64,000 bases of DNA from Flavobacterium palustre (GCF_014639535.1 NZ_BMGA01000007.1:510-64509), one strand, 5' to 3'; shown: positions 1 to 9,780, counted from the stretch's first letter. The notes: generated by a model not told the origin, from the letters alone. Numbers and translations: made by a program.

Positions 1-1090
1 CACAAGTAGCTTTATTTGGTGATGAAATATCCGAAACATCAGTAATGGTCAATGTAAATGAATTAAATCCAATACAATTTGCATTTGCATTACTTACTCC
101 TCGAATATAAATAGTATAACTACCCACAGCCAATAATAATCCATAACTAGAAGGATTTCCTATTGCATTAACACCATTTGTGGCATCTGCCTGAGTTGTA
201 TGGTAAGTTACTGTACTTCCATCGGCAACAGTACCTGTAGTCAGATTAACATTTGACCCTTCACAAGTAGTTTTTGGAGTAGATGAAATATCAGGAACAT
301 CTGTAACGGTCAATGTAAATGAATTAAATCCGATACAATTAGCGTTGGCATTACTTACTCCACGAATGTAAATAGTATAACTACCCGCAGCCAATAATGA
401 CCCATAACTAGAAGGATTTCCTATTGCATTAACACCATTTGTGGCATCTGCCTGAGTTGTATGGTAACTTACTGTACTTCCATCAGCAACAGTACCTGTA
501 GTCAGATTAACATTTGACCCTTCACAAGTAGTTTTTGGAGTAGATGAAATATCAGGAACATCTGTAACGGTCAATGCAAATGAATTAAATCCGATACAAT
601 TAGCGTTGGCATTACTTACTCCACGAATGTAAATAGTATAACTACCCGCAGCCAATGATGATCCATAACTAGAAGGATTTCCTATTGCATTAACACCATT
701 TGTGGCATCTGCTTGAGTTGTATGATAAGTTACTGTACTTCCATCGGCAACAGTACCTGTAGTCAGATTAACATTTGACCCTTCACAAGTAGTTTTTGGA
801 GTAGATGAAATATCAGGAACATCTGTAACGGTCAATGTAAATAAATTAAATCCGATACAATTAGCGTTGGTATTACTTACTCCACGAATGTAAATAGTAT
901 AACTACCCGCAGCCAATGATGATCCATAACTAGAAGGATTTCCTACTGCATTAACACCATTTGTGGCATCTGCCTGAGTTGTATAGTAAGTTACTGTACT
1001 TCCATCCGCAACTGTTCCTGTGGTCAAATCTACATTCGAACCTTCACAAGTAGTTTTTGGAGTAGATGAAATATCAGGAACGTCAGTTAC
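1..1090. repeat. Tandem 261-bp repeats inside the surface-protein gene
   Basis: The phrase CATTTGACCCTTCACAAG recurs at 250, 511 and 772, and as CATTCGAACCTTCACAAG at 1033, an exact period of 261 bp or 87 codons. The copies differ at only a few positions. A more diverged copy lies at about 1090-1340. The array continues past the left edge. Confidence 0.95.
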
Positions 1091-2788
1091 ATTAACCGTA
1101 AACGAATTGTATCCATAGCAACCCGGATTACCCAATTTTTCACTACGAACATAAATAGTGGTTTCGCCTAATAATGCATTGAACATTGTTGGATCATTTA
1201 TTTTATCACCAACTTCGTAATCATCATCTGTAAAATACTCAATTGTACCGCCACCTTCACTAACAGAAGTTCCTGTAGTGAGATTAACCGGATTATCGGA
1301 TTCGCAAATAGTTTTAGGAGCGACTGTTATTACTGGCGGAGCACCTGTAAATCCAAATAGATAAGGACCTGCAAAGTCTTTCAGCTCACTACCGAAAGCC
1401 CCTTCATTAGGCCCCCCTCCACTACTACGGGTTTTAACCAATAAACTACCCAATAAATTAGAACAAAGATCCTGAGAACCTCTGGCATCTAATCCGAATG
1501 CCGTCAAATTAATACCAATTTCAACAAACTGATAACGTGTGTACATATCAACTGCTGTCGGAGTAGTTCCTTCCCATGTTTCCCATGGTGGTCCTAGTGT
1601 ACGGGAATTTTCATAGGTAGCAAAATCATCATTAACTCTACCCCACATGTCTATCTCATTAACTTTAGGATTAATAGCAGCATAACCGTAATCTCCGGAA
1701 CCTGTTCCTTTTTCGAAAGCTACATTTTTATCCACATTAAAAGGTCTGGGGTCTTTGGTATTATCATAGGCATCAAAAGTAGCCTGGCTCATCCATACCC
1801 TAATTCTAATAGAAGGAACATTTCCCCCATTAATATAGTCTATCGAAATAATGATGGTTCCGGGAATAGCAATAGAGCCATCAGGATTAAAAGTCCAGGC
1901 AGTACGTCCACCATCAGAACCTGTATTCACTATAGCATTTCCAACAAGTTCAGCTCCGGTTCTGAAAAATTCAAAATCGAGATGTTTATTACCATTAGTA
2001 ACCACCAAAGAAGCTCCGGCATAAGCCCATAAAGTTGTAAAAGGTCTTGGATCAAGTCCATTAACATCTGAAAATGGAATTCTGATTCCTTCTCCTCTAA
2101 TGTGCGCATACACGTCAATAATATCATCTTTTTGAGGAACACTTCCGGCGGTTCCTATTGACCAGGTATTTGGATTATCTGAATTCTTATCTCCACTACC
2201 TGCAAAATAAGATGTTTCAGCATTCCCCCCTTTTACATAAGTATCCCTTCCATAAACAGCATCCAGCCAAAGATATCTTCCTGCCCATGTTGCCGGATTA
2301 CCTGGATCATAACCTGCAAGAGGAACTACAGGATAAGGAAATGGATCAGAAGGTGCAAATATTGATTGTCTAAGTTCAAAAGGAGTATTAGTCATTGGAT
2401 TCGGTATAGGATCTGAAGCTGGATTTAAGCCCAACTGGTCGATTACCCCTTTACCGCTTCCGCTCCACAGAGCAGAGTTTAGAAACCAATCGTCAGTTCC
2501 TTCAGCAGGAACCGGAAAAGCTACCGGTGGCACCTCAACATTAAGAAATTGTAATCGGTTAGCATAAACATCTCCATCAATACCAAAATTGGCTTTAACG
2601 GTAGATGACCCAACATCCTGCCCGTAAGAATTAGGCGTAAAACCTAGTACTAAGAACAACAAGGATACATAAAGAAAGAATTTCTTTTTGAATGTATTTA
2701 TCCGATAAAAACCAGAAGAAGCTATTTTTAAAGAATGACAACAGACCTGCCATTCATTCAGCTTCGTTGAAATCGTATTATTTTCCAT
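1..2788 (-). CDS. Large secreted repeat-rich surface protein, C-terminal part outside window
   Basis: An open frame runs without a stop from an ATG at 2788 to the left edge, giving at least 929 codons; it is interrupted by the window edge, not broken. The N-terminus (MENNTISTKLNEW...) is followed by a hydrophobic stretch near residues 43-57 (FFLYVSLLFLVLGF) and then SYGQDVG, consistent with a long signal peptide. About residues 60-480 form a non-repetitive globular region without a motif I recognise. From about residue 485 there are cysteine-containing Ig-like modules: one diverged copy, then four almost identical 87-residue copies containing TTCEGSNVNLTTGT and SYTIYIRGVSNAN. Flavobacterial proteins of this layout usually end in a type IX secretion sorting domain, but that end is outside the window. 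Adhesion or gliding function is only an inference. Confidence 0.75.
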   Translation of the reverse strand, partial: MENNTISTKLNEWQVCCHSLKIASSGFYRINTFKKKFFLYVSLLFLVLGFTPNSYGQDVGSSTVKANFGIDGDVYANRLQFLNVEVPPVAFPVPAEGTDDWFLNSALWSGSGKGVIDQLGLNPASDPIPNPMTNTPFELRQSIFAPSDPFPYPVVPLAGYDPGNPATWAGRYLWLDAVYGRDTYVKGGNAETSYFAGSGDKNSDNPNTWSIGTAGSVPQKDDIIDVYAHIRGEGIRIPFSDVNGLDPRPFTTLWAYAGASLVVTNGNKHLDFEFFRTGAELVGNAIVNTGSDGGRTAWTFNPDGSIAIPGTIIISIDYINGGNVPSIRIRVWMSQATFDAYDNTKDPRPFNVDKNVAFEKGTGSGDYGYAAINPKVNEIDMWGRVNDDFATYENSRTLGPPWETWEGTTPTAVDMYTRYQFVEIGINLTAFGLDARGSQDLCSNLLGSLLVKTRSSGGGPNEGAFGSELKDFAGPYLFGFTGAPPVITVAPKTICESDNPVNLTTGTSVSEGGGTIEYFTDDDYEVGDKINDPTMFNALLGETTIYVRSEKLGNPGCYGYNSFTVNVTDVPDISSTPKTTCEGSNVDLTTGTVADGSTVTYYTTQADATNGVNAVGNPSSYGSSLAAGSYTIYIRGVSNTNANCIGFNLFTLTVTDVPDISSTPKTTCEGSNVNLTTGTVADGSTVTYHTTQADATNGVNAIGNPSSYGSSLAAGSYTIYIRGVSNANANCIGFNSFALTVTDVPDISSTPKTTCEGSNVNLTTGTVADGSTVSYHTTQADATNGVNAIGNPSSYGSLLAAGSYTIYIRGVSNANANCIGFNSFTLTVTDVPDISSTPKTTCEGSNVNLTTGTVADGSTVTYHTTQADATNGVNAIGNPSSYGLLLAVGSYTIYIRGVSNANANCIGFNSFTLTITDVSDISSPNKATC

Positions 2789-3590
2789 GACATAAAGTAT
2801 TTTTATTTCATAAATTACATTAGGTAGGAAACTAAAATTTGGGGAAAACGTATCGAAAAAAAGAATTGCAAAAACACCTGCACGGCAAGACACCATGAAG
2901 TAAATCATCAAACAAAGGATAAATAAACACCCCCTAAATAACCAACAACTATTAAAAAATAGCCTAAATGATTAAAAAGATAAAAAGGTTAAAAGCAACT
3001 GTTTTCAGAATATGGGGTAGAAAACTTGTAAAAAAAACCTTCATAAAAATATGAAGCCCAATCATCAATCTAAGGAATAAATCTCCTCTAATTAACCAAC
3101 AACTATTAAAGAAATAGCCTATAATGATTAAAAAGAAAAAAGGTTAAAAGCAACTGTTTTCAGAATGTGGGGGTAGAAAACTTGTAATAAACACCTTCGT
3201 AAAAAAACACGAAGCCATCAATCAATTAACAGGATAACTAAAAGAATGAAAAACTCAATCTTTTAATATTAACCAACAATGCCAATAAAAAATTATTCTA
3301 AAAATTAACGCAACCTGTAGGTTAAAAATAAGTTTGGGACAACTTAAAAAAAGTAGTTTTTTTTCGAAATAAAACTAAAGAAATAACAAAATAAAATGTC
3401 TAAAATTCTGTTTAGTCTTTCAAAGTTAATTTTTAATAAAAGACCTAAATGTTAAAGAAATCTTAAAATAGACTATCCACCTTTTTTAATCGACAAAAAA
3501 CAAAAAAACAAATAGAAAAGCATTAACAACCAAATACTTGTAGCTAAAAAACTATTAAAAAACACAGCTAAACAACTGTGAATGAAACAC
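2789..3590. other. Long AT-rich gene-free stretch with two imperfect direct repeats
   Basis: No credible coding region is seen in about 800 bp between the surface-protein start and the valS terminator. It holds an imperfect tandem duplication with an offset of about 154 bp: ACCAACAACTATTAAA at 2941 and again at 3095, each followed by a run containing GGTTAAAAGCAACTGTTTTC. A shorter, more diverged third part begins near 3268. It may be the promoter and leader region of the surface-protein gene. No clear TAnnTTTG box is seen; TACGTTTT on the minus strand near 2850 is the closest. Confidence 0.7.
2896..3290. repeat. Imperfect tandem duplication, about 155 bp, 2.5 copies
   Basis: Unit starts can be set at GAAGTAAATCATCAA (2896), GAAGCCCAATCATCAA (3052) and GAAGCCATCAATCAA (3212). 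The first two units share most bases over about 130 bp, including TAGCCTA.ATGATTAAAAAG and GGGGTAGAAAACTTGTAA. The third is truncated. No open frame spans the units. Confidence 0.8.
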
Positions 3591-3630
3591 AAAAAAGCCA
3601 AAATAAAATGAATCTATTTTGGCTTTTTTT
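3591..3630 (-). terminator. Rho-independent terminator of valS
   Basis: The perfect stem AAAAAAGCCAAAATA / TATTTTGGCTTTTTT with a 9-nt loop lies 20 bp beyond the valS stop codon. A/T tracts on both sides would let it work in both directions. Confidence 0.85.
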
Positions 3631-3650
3631 ATAATTAAAAAACTATAATT

Positions 3651-6284
3651 TTATTTCAAACTCAACAGACTTTGTTCCAGAGTTTCAATCTTAGCTAAGG
3701 CATCGGCTTCTTTTTGACGTTCATTAGCAATTACTTTTTCAGGAGCACCAGCCACAAATTTCTCATTCGATAATTTAGCCTGTACTGATTTCAAAAATCC
3801 TTTGATATATACTAACTCTGCATTCAATTTTTCAATCTCTTCCTCGATATTGATATTTCCGGTAATCGGGATAAAATATTCATTTGATTTTACACGGAAA
3901 GACAAAGCTGAATCTACTTTTTCAGAAACATATTCTAAATCACTAACATTTCCTAATTTTGTAATCACAGCATCAAAATAAGTCGCCACTTTATCATTAT
4001 TCATCACCTTCAATTCGATAACATCTTTAAACGGAATGTTTTTGTCTTTTCGAATAGTTCTGATTCCTGAAATCACTTCGGCAGCAAAATCAAAATCCTG
4101 AATTAATTTTGAATCAAATGCTTTTATTTCCGGCCAGATCGAAACAATCAATGCCTCTTCCGGAGTTCTTTCGGCGATATGCTGCCAAATTTCCTCAGTC
4201 AAAAATGGCATGAATGGATGTAATAATTTCAAATTATTCTCCAACATTTCGATAGCTTTATCAAAAGTAACTTTGTCAATCGGTTTTTGGTAAGCTGGTT
4301 TAATCATTTCTAAGAACCACGAACAGAAATCATCCCAAACTAATTTGTAGATTCCCATCAAAGCATCTGAAATTCTGTATTTCTCGAAATTATCTTCAAT
4401 TTCTACAAGTGTTTGCTGCAATTTCGCCTCATACCATTCAATAGCCACTTTTGAAGATTCCGGCTGTGGAATCGTTTCTGAAACTTCCCAACCTTTAATC
4501 AATTTAAAGGCGTTCCAAATTTTATTCGAAAATCCTTTCCCCTGATTACACAACTCTTCGTCAAACATGATATCGTTTCCTGCAGAAGCACTCAACAACA
4601 ATCCTACACGCACACCATCAGCCCCGAATTTATCAATCAAATCCAAAGGATCTGGTGAATTCCCTAAAGATTTAGACATCTTACGACGTTGTTTATCACG
4701 AACCAATCCTGTTAAATATACATTCGTAAATGGTTTTTCGCCTGCGTATTCATAACCCGCAATAATCATTCTCGCTACCCAGAAAAACAAAATATCCGGA
4801 CCTGTTACTAAATCATTCGTTGGATAATAATATTTAAAATCTTCACTTTCCGGATCCATTATTCCGCCAAAAACTGACATTGGCCATAACCAAGATGAAA
4901 ACCAGGTATCTAAAGCGTCAACATCTTGTTTCAAGTCGGAAGCCTGAAGTTGGGAATTCGAAGTTTTTTCTTTAGCTAAAGCCAAAGCATCTTCGATATT
5001 TTCAGCAACCACAAAATCTTCTTTTCCGTCTCCGTAATAATAAGCAGGAATTTGTTGTCCCCACCACAATTGACGGGAGATATTCCAATCACGGATATTA
5101 TTCAACCAATGCGCATAAGTATTATTGAAACGGGAAGGATGTAATTTAATATCACCATCTTCTAAAACCGCTTTGATGGCCGGTTTTACCAACTCTTCCA
5201 TTTTCAGGAACCATTGGTCTGATAATCTTGGTTCGATTACTGCCTTAGTTCTCTCAGAAGTTCCAACTTTATTCAAATGGATTTCGGTCTTCGCCAAAGC
5301 TCCTGTTTCTTCTAATTCTTTTGCAATTTCGGCACGAACCACAAAACGGTCCTTTCCTTGATAATGTAATCCGAAACTGTTTAGCGTAGCATCTTCATTA
5401 AAAATATCAACAATTTCAAGATTGTGCTTTTCGCCCAAAGTTTTATCGTTCATATCGTGTGCAGGAGTTACTTTTAAACATCCGGTTCCAAATTCTACAT
5501 CTACATATTCGTCTTCGATAATTGGAATCACACGTCCACAAATAGGAACAATCGCTTTCTTCCCTTTTAAATGAGTGAAACGCTCATCATTTGGATTAAT
5601 ACAAATTGCCGTATCTCCAAAAATAGTTTCCGGACGTGTTGTAGCAACTGTCAAAAAGTCTTCGCTGCCTTCGATTTTATATTTTAAGAAAAATAATTTT
5701 CCGTTTTGTTCTTCATAAATAACTTCTTCGTCAGAAAGCGTTGTTTTCGCTTCCGGATCCCAGTTTACCATTCGGTAGCCACGATAAATCAACCCTTTAT
5801 TATACAAATCAACAAAAGATTTAATTACTGAAGCCGACATATCAGGATCCATAGTGAATTTAGTACGCTCCCAATCACAAGAAGCTCCCAGTTTTTTAAG
5901 CTGCTCAAGGATTGTTCCACCGTATTTATCAGTCCATTCCCAGGCATGTTTTAAAAACTCCTCACGGGTCAAATCGTTTTTATTGATTCCTTCGGCTTTC
6001 AATTTAGCAACAACCTTAGCTTCGGTAGCAATCGAAGCGTGATCCGTTCCTGGTACCCAGCAGGCATTAAATCCTTTCAAACGCGCTCTACGAATTAAAA
6101 CATCCTGAATAGTATTATTCAACATGTGTCCCATGTGTAACACTCCGGTAACATTTGGCGGTGGAATTACAATGGTATAAGGGGTTCTATGGTCTGGTTC
6201 TGAATGAAAGTAGTTGTTTTCCATCCAGTAATCATACCATTTTTGTTCTATCGTTTTAGCGTCAAATTGTGCAGGAATAGCCAT
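3651..6284 (-). CDS. valS: Valyl-tRNA synthetase
   Basis: This class I aminoacyl-tRNA synthetase charges tRNA-Val in the cytoplasm. The 877-residue length is normal for the family. The HIGH signature is HMGH at residues 50-53 after PPPNVTGVL, and KMSKS lies near residue 535 in [10 protein letters not shown]. An editing (CP1) domain lies between them, the anticodon-binding helical domain follows, and the last 65 residues are a charged, heptad-like arm ([11 protein letters not shown]...KIETLEQSL) typical of ValRS. The gene is monocistronic, with its own -7 box at 6350-6357 and a strong terminator downstream. It faces away from the DUF1573 gene. Confidence 0.98.
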   Translation of the reverse strand: MAIPAQFDAKTIEQKWYDYWMENNYFHSEPDHRTPYTIVIPPPNVTGVLHMGHMLNNTIQDVLIRRARLKGFNACWVPGTDHASIATEAKVVAKLKAEGINKNDLTREEFLKHAWEWTDKYGGTILEQLKKLGASCDWERTKFTMDPDMSASVIKSFVDLYNKGLIYRGYRMVNWDPEAKTTLSDEEVIYEEQNGKLFFLKYKIEGSEDFLTVATTRPETIFGDTAICINPNDERFTHLKGKKAIVPICGRVIPIIEDEYVDVEFGTGCLKVTPAHDMNDKTLGEKHNLEIVDIFNEDATLNSFGLHYQGKDRFVVRAEIAKELEETGALAKTEIHLNKVGTSERTKAVIEPRLSDQWFLKMEELVKPAIKAVLEDGDIKLHPSRFNNTYAHWLNNIRDWNISRQLWWGQQIPAYYYGDGKEDFVVAENIEDALALAKEKTSNSQLQASDLKQDVDALDTWFSSWLWPMSVFGGIMDPESEDFKYYYPTNDLVTGPDILFFWVARMIIAGYEYAGEKPFTNVYLTGLVRDKQRRKMSKSLGNSPDPLDLIDKFGADGVRVGLLLSASAGNDIMFDEELCNQGKGFSNKIWNAFKLIKGWEVSETIPQPESSKVAIEWYEAKLQQTLVEIEDNFEKYRISDALMGIYKLVWDDFCSWFLEMIKPAYQKPIDKVTFDKAIEMLENNLKLLHPFMPFLTEEIWQHIAERTPEEALIVSIWPEIKAFDSKLIQDFDFAAEVISGIRTIRKDKNIPFKDVIELKVMNNDKVATYFDAVITKLGNVSDLEYVSEKVDSALSFRVKSNEYFIPITGNINIEEEIEKLNAELVYIKGFLKSVQAKLSNEKFVAGAPEKVIANERQKEADALAKIETLEQSLLSLK

Positions 6285-6349
6285 AAAAAGTAAGCTTTAA
6301 AAACCAAAATAGCCTTTTGGTCTAATTTTTGTAATTTATAAATCGGGAA

Positions 6350-6357
6350 CAAAAGTA
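6350..6357 (-). promoter_or_regulatory. Probable valS promoter -7 box
   Basis: On the minus strand this reads TACTTTTG, a full match to the Bacteroidota -7 consensus TAnnTTTG, 66 bp before the valS ATG. No clear TTTG -33 element is seen 19-21 bp upstream. Confidence 0.5.
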
Positions 6358-6392
6358 AATAATAATGTACACTATAAAAAGGGAAATAAAAA

Positions 6393-6423
6393 TTTGTGCA
6401 CTAATTAAAACAAAGTATATTTA
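6393..6423 (+). promoter_or_regulatory. Probable promoter of the DUF1573 gene
   Basis: TTTG at 6393-6396 and TATATTTA at 6416-6423 are separated by 19 bp, matching the Bacteroidota pattern TTTG-N19-TAnnTTTG with one mismatch. The ATG follows 20 bp downstream. Confidence 0.6.
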
Positions 6424-6443
6424 CTTTATTAATACCAACAACC

Positions 6444-6833
6444 ATGAAAAAATTAGCCACATTCGTAGTTGTCTTATTATTTAGCAGTATTGGATTTGCT
6501 CAAAAGGGAGCTAAAATAGAATTCAAAGCTAAAAATAACACTATCGATTACGGAACAATTAACAAACAAAATGACAATGGAATTCGTTCATTTGAATACA
6601 CTAATACAGGCGATGCTCCATTGATGATCTACTCGGTTCAATCCACCACCAGCTGTACTGTTTTATCCAAACAAAACGAAACTGTTTTACCCGGAAAATC
6701 AAGTAAAATTGAAATTAAATACAATATGGTTCCCGGACCAATCAGAAAAACAATTACGGTAGAATCCAACGCTATTAATTATGACAATGGAAGGATTCCT
6801 TTAAAAATTAAAGGTGAAGTTACTTCCTTATAA
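6444..6833 (+). CDS. DUF1573 small secreted protein
   Basis: This 129-residue protein has a clear signal peptide (MKKLATFVVVLLFSSIGFAQ, cleavage near residue 19-20). The rest matches the DUF1573 fold common in Bacteroidota: a beta-sandwich with KAKNNTIDYGTI, the segment FEYTNTGDAPLMIYSV, a cysteine in TTSCTV, and LPGKSSKIEIKYN. These domains resemble ASH/MSP immunoglobulin-like modules. No enzyme motif is present and the function is unknown. It has its own promoter and stands alone between valS and the retropepsin gene. Confidence 0.85.
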   Translation: MKKLATFVVVLLFSSIGFAQKGAKIEFKAKNNTIDYGTINKQNDNGIRSFEYTNTGDAPLMIYSVQSTTSCTVLSKQNETVLPGKSSKIEIKYNMVPGPIRKTITVESNAINYDNGRIPLKIKGEVTSL

Positions 6834-6869
6834 TTTATTACAAAAACCCGTTGGGTAGAATTAATTTTC

Positions 6870-6991
6870 GTCAGTTTGAAGGGATTTTGGTTAGAAAATC
6901 ATATAGAGAACAAGATATTTTATTGTTAGAAACGGTTCTCGATATTTTTTACTTCATTTCATTACGTAAAAAAAAAAAAAATCGAACTGAC
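6870..6991. repeat. Intergenic palindromic element with terminal inverted repeats
   Basis: The stretch begins GTCAGTTTGA (6870-6879) and ends TCGAACTGAC (6982-6991), an inverted repeat with 9 of 10 matches. A second nested pair, ATATAGAGAAC and GTTCTCGATAT, lies inside. There is no open frame. It resembles the roughly 100-bp palindromic intergenic repeats I recall from Flavobacterium genomes. A run of 13 A lies inside the right half. Confidence 0.65.
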
Positions 6992-7024
6992 TATTAATAG
7001 TTTCCCCCAGCAGGTCGTAAATAA

Positions 7025-7065
7025 CAAAAATGCTTTTTAGACTAATCTCTAAGAAGCATTTTTTA
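7025..7065 (-). terminator. Terminator of the retropepsin/PDZ gene, probably bidirectional
   Basis: The stem AAAAATGCTTTTTA / TAAGAAGCATTTTTT lies directly beyond the stop of the minus-strand gene. It has A/T tracts on both sides, so it may also end transcription from the DUF1573 gene. Confidence 0.75.
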
Positions 7066-8391
7066 TTATAAAATATTCACTAATTGGAATTTAAAACTCA
7101 TCAAATTTTCTTCTCTCATAACCCTCAATTCAATCCAAATTTCATCTTCCGACCATAAAAGTGAATTGACTTCCTGCAACGAATAATTATAGACTTCTTT
7201 TCCATCCACTGACACCAAAACATCACCTGTTAACAAACCACTTTTGGCAGCATTTGAATTTTCTCTGATATAACCAATTTCATAAACAGGCTTCAATTCC
7301 ATTTTATACTTAAGATTACTAGTGTTTTTTTCTACGTTTCCCCGATCGATTACAATTGAATTATCCTCAACCACAATCAAACGTCTCACCCATTGCACGC
7401 CTGACTGCCACAATTCAATTCCGCTTTTATTGTAATAAAATGAAGATTTATAGGATTTATTTTTCTTCAAAAACAACAGCTGGCGGTCGTAATCAAAAAC
7501 AACCGAAAACCGTCTTAATATTTCTCCACCTAAAGAACCAAGTCTGTCATTAGTCAAACTAATATTTTTTATCGAAATCGAATCAGGAAAAGCCACAATA
7601 GGCAAATCAAATTTAAAATCGGCAATCGAAAACTGAGTTATACGACCTCTTTTTCCCTCGACAACTCCTCCTAAACCATGTCCTAAATAATCATCAAAAT
7701 GTTTTTGAGGAACTTTAATCTTATCAGACACCTTATCAAAGAGCCATATCGCATCGCTATTCCCGGAATCAATAAGCAGTTTTACTAAAACAGCCACAGA
7801 ATCCATCTTCACTAAAGCATTTACATAAGGTTTTCTTCTTTCAATGAGCAATGGAATTTTAGCATATTCTTTTTCCATTTTTTTCTGAAACTTAGAATCA
7901 GCCTTGTAAAACACCACCTCATGATTACGATAATCAATAGCAACCAAATGATTTTTAAAAGCAGAATGCCCAATAATCCCATTTACCGTAACCCCCACAA
8001 AACTGGACAAATCAAAAGACAAATCGGTAATTAAATACAACAAATGATCTCTGGATACCATTTCTCCTATAGTCAAAACATTGCCCGAAGATTTAACTCC
8101 ATCAACTCCGTCATTTTCACCTAAACCTTTGATTTTTATCCTTTCAACATGTTGCAAATGAATCTTTTCAGGATCTTCAAAACCAAATAAAATCGTTTCT
8201 TCAACTCCTGAATCCAATAAAAATAACAGAGATTCTCCGTTAACTTTAATTGGAATAAAAACCAGATTATTAATCACCTGAGCCTTAACCCTGATTCTTT
8301 CCGTTTTGTTACCGACAAATTCAAAGCCCTCCTGTGGAAGAACAGGAATTACAAAACCAAATAAGAAAAAAAAGAGCACTATTTTTTTCAT
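7066..8391 (-). CDS. Exported retropepsin-like aspartyl protease with C-terminal PDZ domain
   Basis: The 441-residue protein starts with a signal peptide (MKKIVLFFFLFGFVIPVLPQ). Two aspartyl-protease-type motifs are visible: LLDSGVEE at about residues 59-66 and LLIDSGNSD at about residue 205. These are the repeated active-site aspartates of a two-lobed clan AA protease. A GGEILRRF segment like those of retropepsin C-lobes follows. About residues 350-440 form a PDZ domain (AAKSGLLTGDVLVSVDGKEV). Families of this layout are frequent in Bacteroidota, and their substrates are mostly unknown. It probably acts in the periplasm. The divergent neighbour is an aminotransferase and no partner is obvious. 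Confidence 0.85.
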   Translation of the reverse strand: MKKIVLFFFLFGFVIPVLPQEGFEFVGNKTERIRVKAQVINNLVFIPIKVNGESLLFLLDSGVEETILFGFEDPEKIHLQHVERIKIKGLGENDGVDGVKSSGNVLTIGEMVSRDHLLYLITDLSFDLSSFVGVTVNGIIGHSAFKNHLVAIDYRNHEVVFYKADSKFQKKMEKEYAKIPLLIERRKPYVNALVKMDSVAVLVKLLIDSGNSDAIWLFDKVSDKIKVPQKHFDDYLGHGLGGVVEGKRGRITQFSIADFKFDLPIVAFPDSISIKNISLTNDRLGSLGGEILRRFSVVFDYDRQLLFLKKNKSYKSSFYYNKSGIELWQSGVQWVRRLIVVEDNSIVIDRGNVEKNTSNLKYKMELKPVYEIGYIRENSNAAKSGLLTGDVLVSVDGKEVYNYSLQEVNSLLWSEDEIWIELRVMREENLMSFKFQLVNIL

Positions 8392-8515
8392 GAATCGCAG
8401 TTTTCATAAAGTTACTAAAAATCCTGCTTTTAAATTCATATATTTTCAAATTGTAAAGCGATAGATAGGCTAGTTCAAAAAAAAAATCGCAAATTTGCAG
8501 CAAATTTTTATTAAG

Positions 8516-9712
8516 ATGCCTGAGATTTCCATAAGAGGCCGAAGAATGCCTGAATCGCCAATTCGAAAATTGGCTCCTTACGCTGACATAGCTAACAAAA
8601 AAGGCTTGAAAGTGTACCATTTAAACATAGGTCAACCCGATATAAAAAGCCCGGAAATAGCCATCCAGGCCATTAAGAATATTAACATGGACATCATCGA
8701 ATATGGTCCATCGGCTGGTTATGAAAGTTATCGAAAAAAATTAGCTCAATTTTACACCAATCAAAATGTAAGAGTTGATTATACCGATATTATGATTACT
8801 ACCGGAGGTTCTGAAGCTTTATTGTTTGCACTGGGAAGCATCATGGATCCGGGAGATGAAGTCATTATTCCGGAACCTTTCTATGCTAATTATCATGCAT
8901 TCTCTGAAGAATCAAGTGCTACAGTAATCCCTGTAAATTCCGATTTTGAAAGTGGTTTTACCCTTCCTTCAATTGAAGCTTTCGAAAAACTAATTACACC
9001 AAAAACTAAGGCAATATTAATTTGTAATCCAAGTAACCCAACTGGAAACTTGTATTCTGAATCAGAAATTCAACAACTTGGCGAATTAGTTAAAAAACAC
9101 GATTTGTTTTTAATTGCTGACGAAGTGTATCGTGAATTTATATACGATGAAAAAGACCGTCATTATTCGGTAATGAATTTGATTGGTCTAGAGCAAAATG
9201 TAATCATGATTGATTCAGTTTCTAAGCGTTACAGCATGTGTGGAGCTAGAATTGGCTGTATGGTGACTAAAAACAAAGAAGTAATTGCAGCTGCAATGAA
9301 ATTTGCACAAGCTCGTTTATGCCCTCCTACAATTGAACAAATTGCCTGTGAAGCAGCTATTGACACGCCTCAAAGTTATTTTGACGAAGTAATCACAGAA
9401 TACAAAGAAAGAAGAGATACTCTAATCGCTGAATTGCATAAAATTGAAGGCGTAAAAGTTACACCTCCTAAAGCAGCTTTCTACTGTATTGCTGAACTTC
9501 CGGTAGACAATACCGAAACTTTTGCACAATGGTTATTGGAAAGTTACAACTTAAACAAAGAAACCGTTATGGTGGCTCCCGCTGCAGGATTTTATTCTAC
9601 TCCGGGAATGGGATTAAAACAAGTGCGTATTGCTTATGTCCTTAACAAAGAAGACTTAATAAAAGCGGTTCATATTTTAAAAGACGCCATTACAACTTAT
9701 AACTCAAAATAA
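8516..9712 (+). CDS. PLP-dependent class I/II aminotransferase
   Basis: This 398-residue fold-type I aminotransferase transfers an amino group between an amino acid and a 2-oxo acid. Visible signatures are GGSEALLFA (phosphate-binding loop), NPSNPTGN, the ADEVYREF aspartate that contacts the pyridine ring, and the PLP lysine near residue 237 in DSVSKRYSMCGARIG. The best family fit is aspartate aminotransferase-like, but the substrate cannot be read from sequence. The frame is open from 8495, but the ATG at 8516 (MPEISIRGRRMPE) is preferred because a CAAATTTG -7-like box at 8490-8497 would put the transcript start after the upstream ATG. It is monocistronic with a strong terminator. Confidence 0.93.
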   Translation: MPEISIRGRRMPESPIRKLAPYADIANKKGLKVYHLNIGQPDIKSPEIAIQAIKNINMDIIEYGPSAGYESYRKKLAQFYTNQNVRVDYTDIMITTGGSEALLFALGSIMDPGDEVIIPEPFYANYHAFSEESSATVIPVNSDFESGFTLPSIEAFEKLITPKTKAILICNPSNPTGNLYSESEIQQLGELVKKHDLFLIADEVYREFIYDEKDRHYSVMNLIGLEQNVIMIDSVSKRYSMCGARIGCMVTKNKEVIAAAMKFAQARLCPPTIEQIACEAAIDTPQSYFDEVITEYKERRDTLIAELHKIEGVKVTPPKAAFYCIAELPVDNTETFAQWLLESYNLNKETVMVAPAAGFYSTPGMGLKQVRIAYVLNKEDLIKAVHILKDAITTYNSK

Positions 9713-9739
9713 GGAATCTCCTCTTATTTTAAAACCAAC

Positions 9740-9780
9740 AATAAAGACAATAACTAATCCGGTTATTGTCTTTATTTTTT
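9740..9780 (+). terminator. Terminator of the aminotransferase gene
   Basis: The stem AATAAAGACAATAAC / GTTATTGTCTTTATT with a 7-nt loop is followed by a T tract, 28 bp after the stop codon. Confidence 0.9.

Noticed and set aside
1-1090. Regular repeats that might be read as a CRISPR array
   Set aside because: The period is 261 bp, the repeats are translated in one open frame, and there is no short-repeat/unique-spacer pattern.
1930-2373. Two short open frames (70 and 71 codons) in the region of the surface-protein gene
   Set aside because: One lies out of frame and the other antisense within the long surface-protein frame, whose translation has coherent beta-rich sequence, a signal peptide and cysteine-containing repeats.
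8321-8620. Minus-strand open frame overlapping the retropepsin start and aminotransferase start
   Set aside because: It overlaps both confident genes and the translation has no recognisable features or ribosome-binding context.
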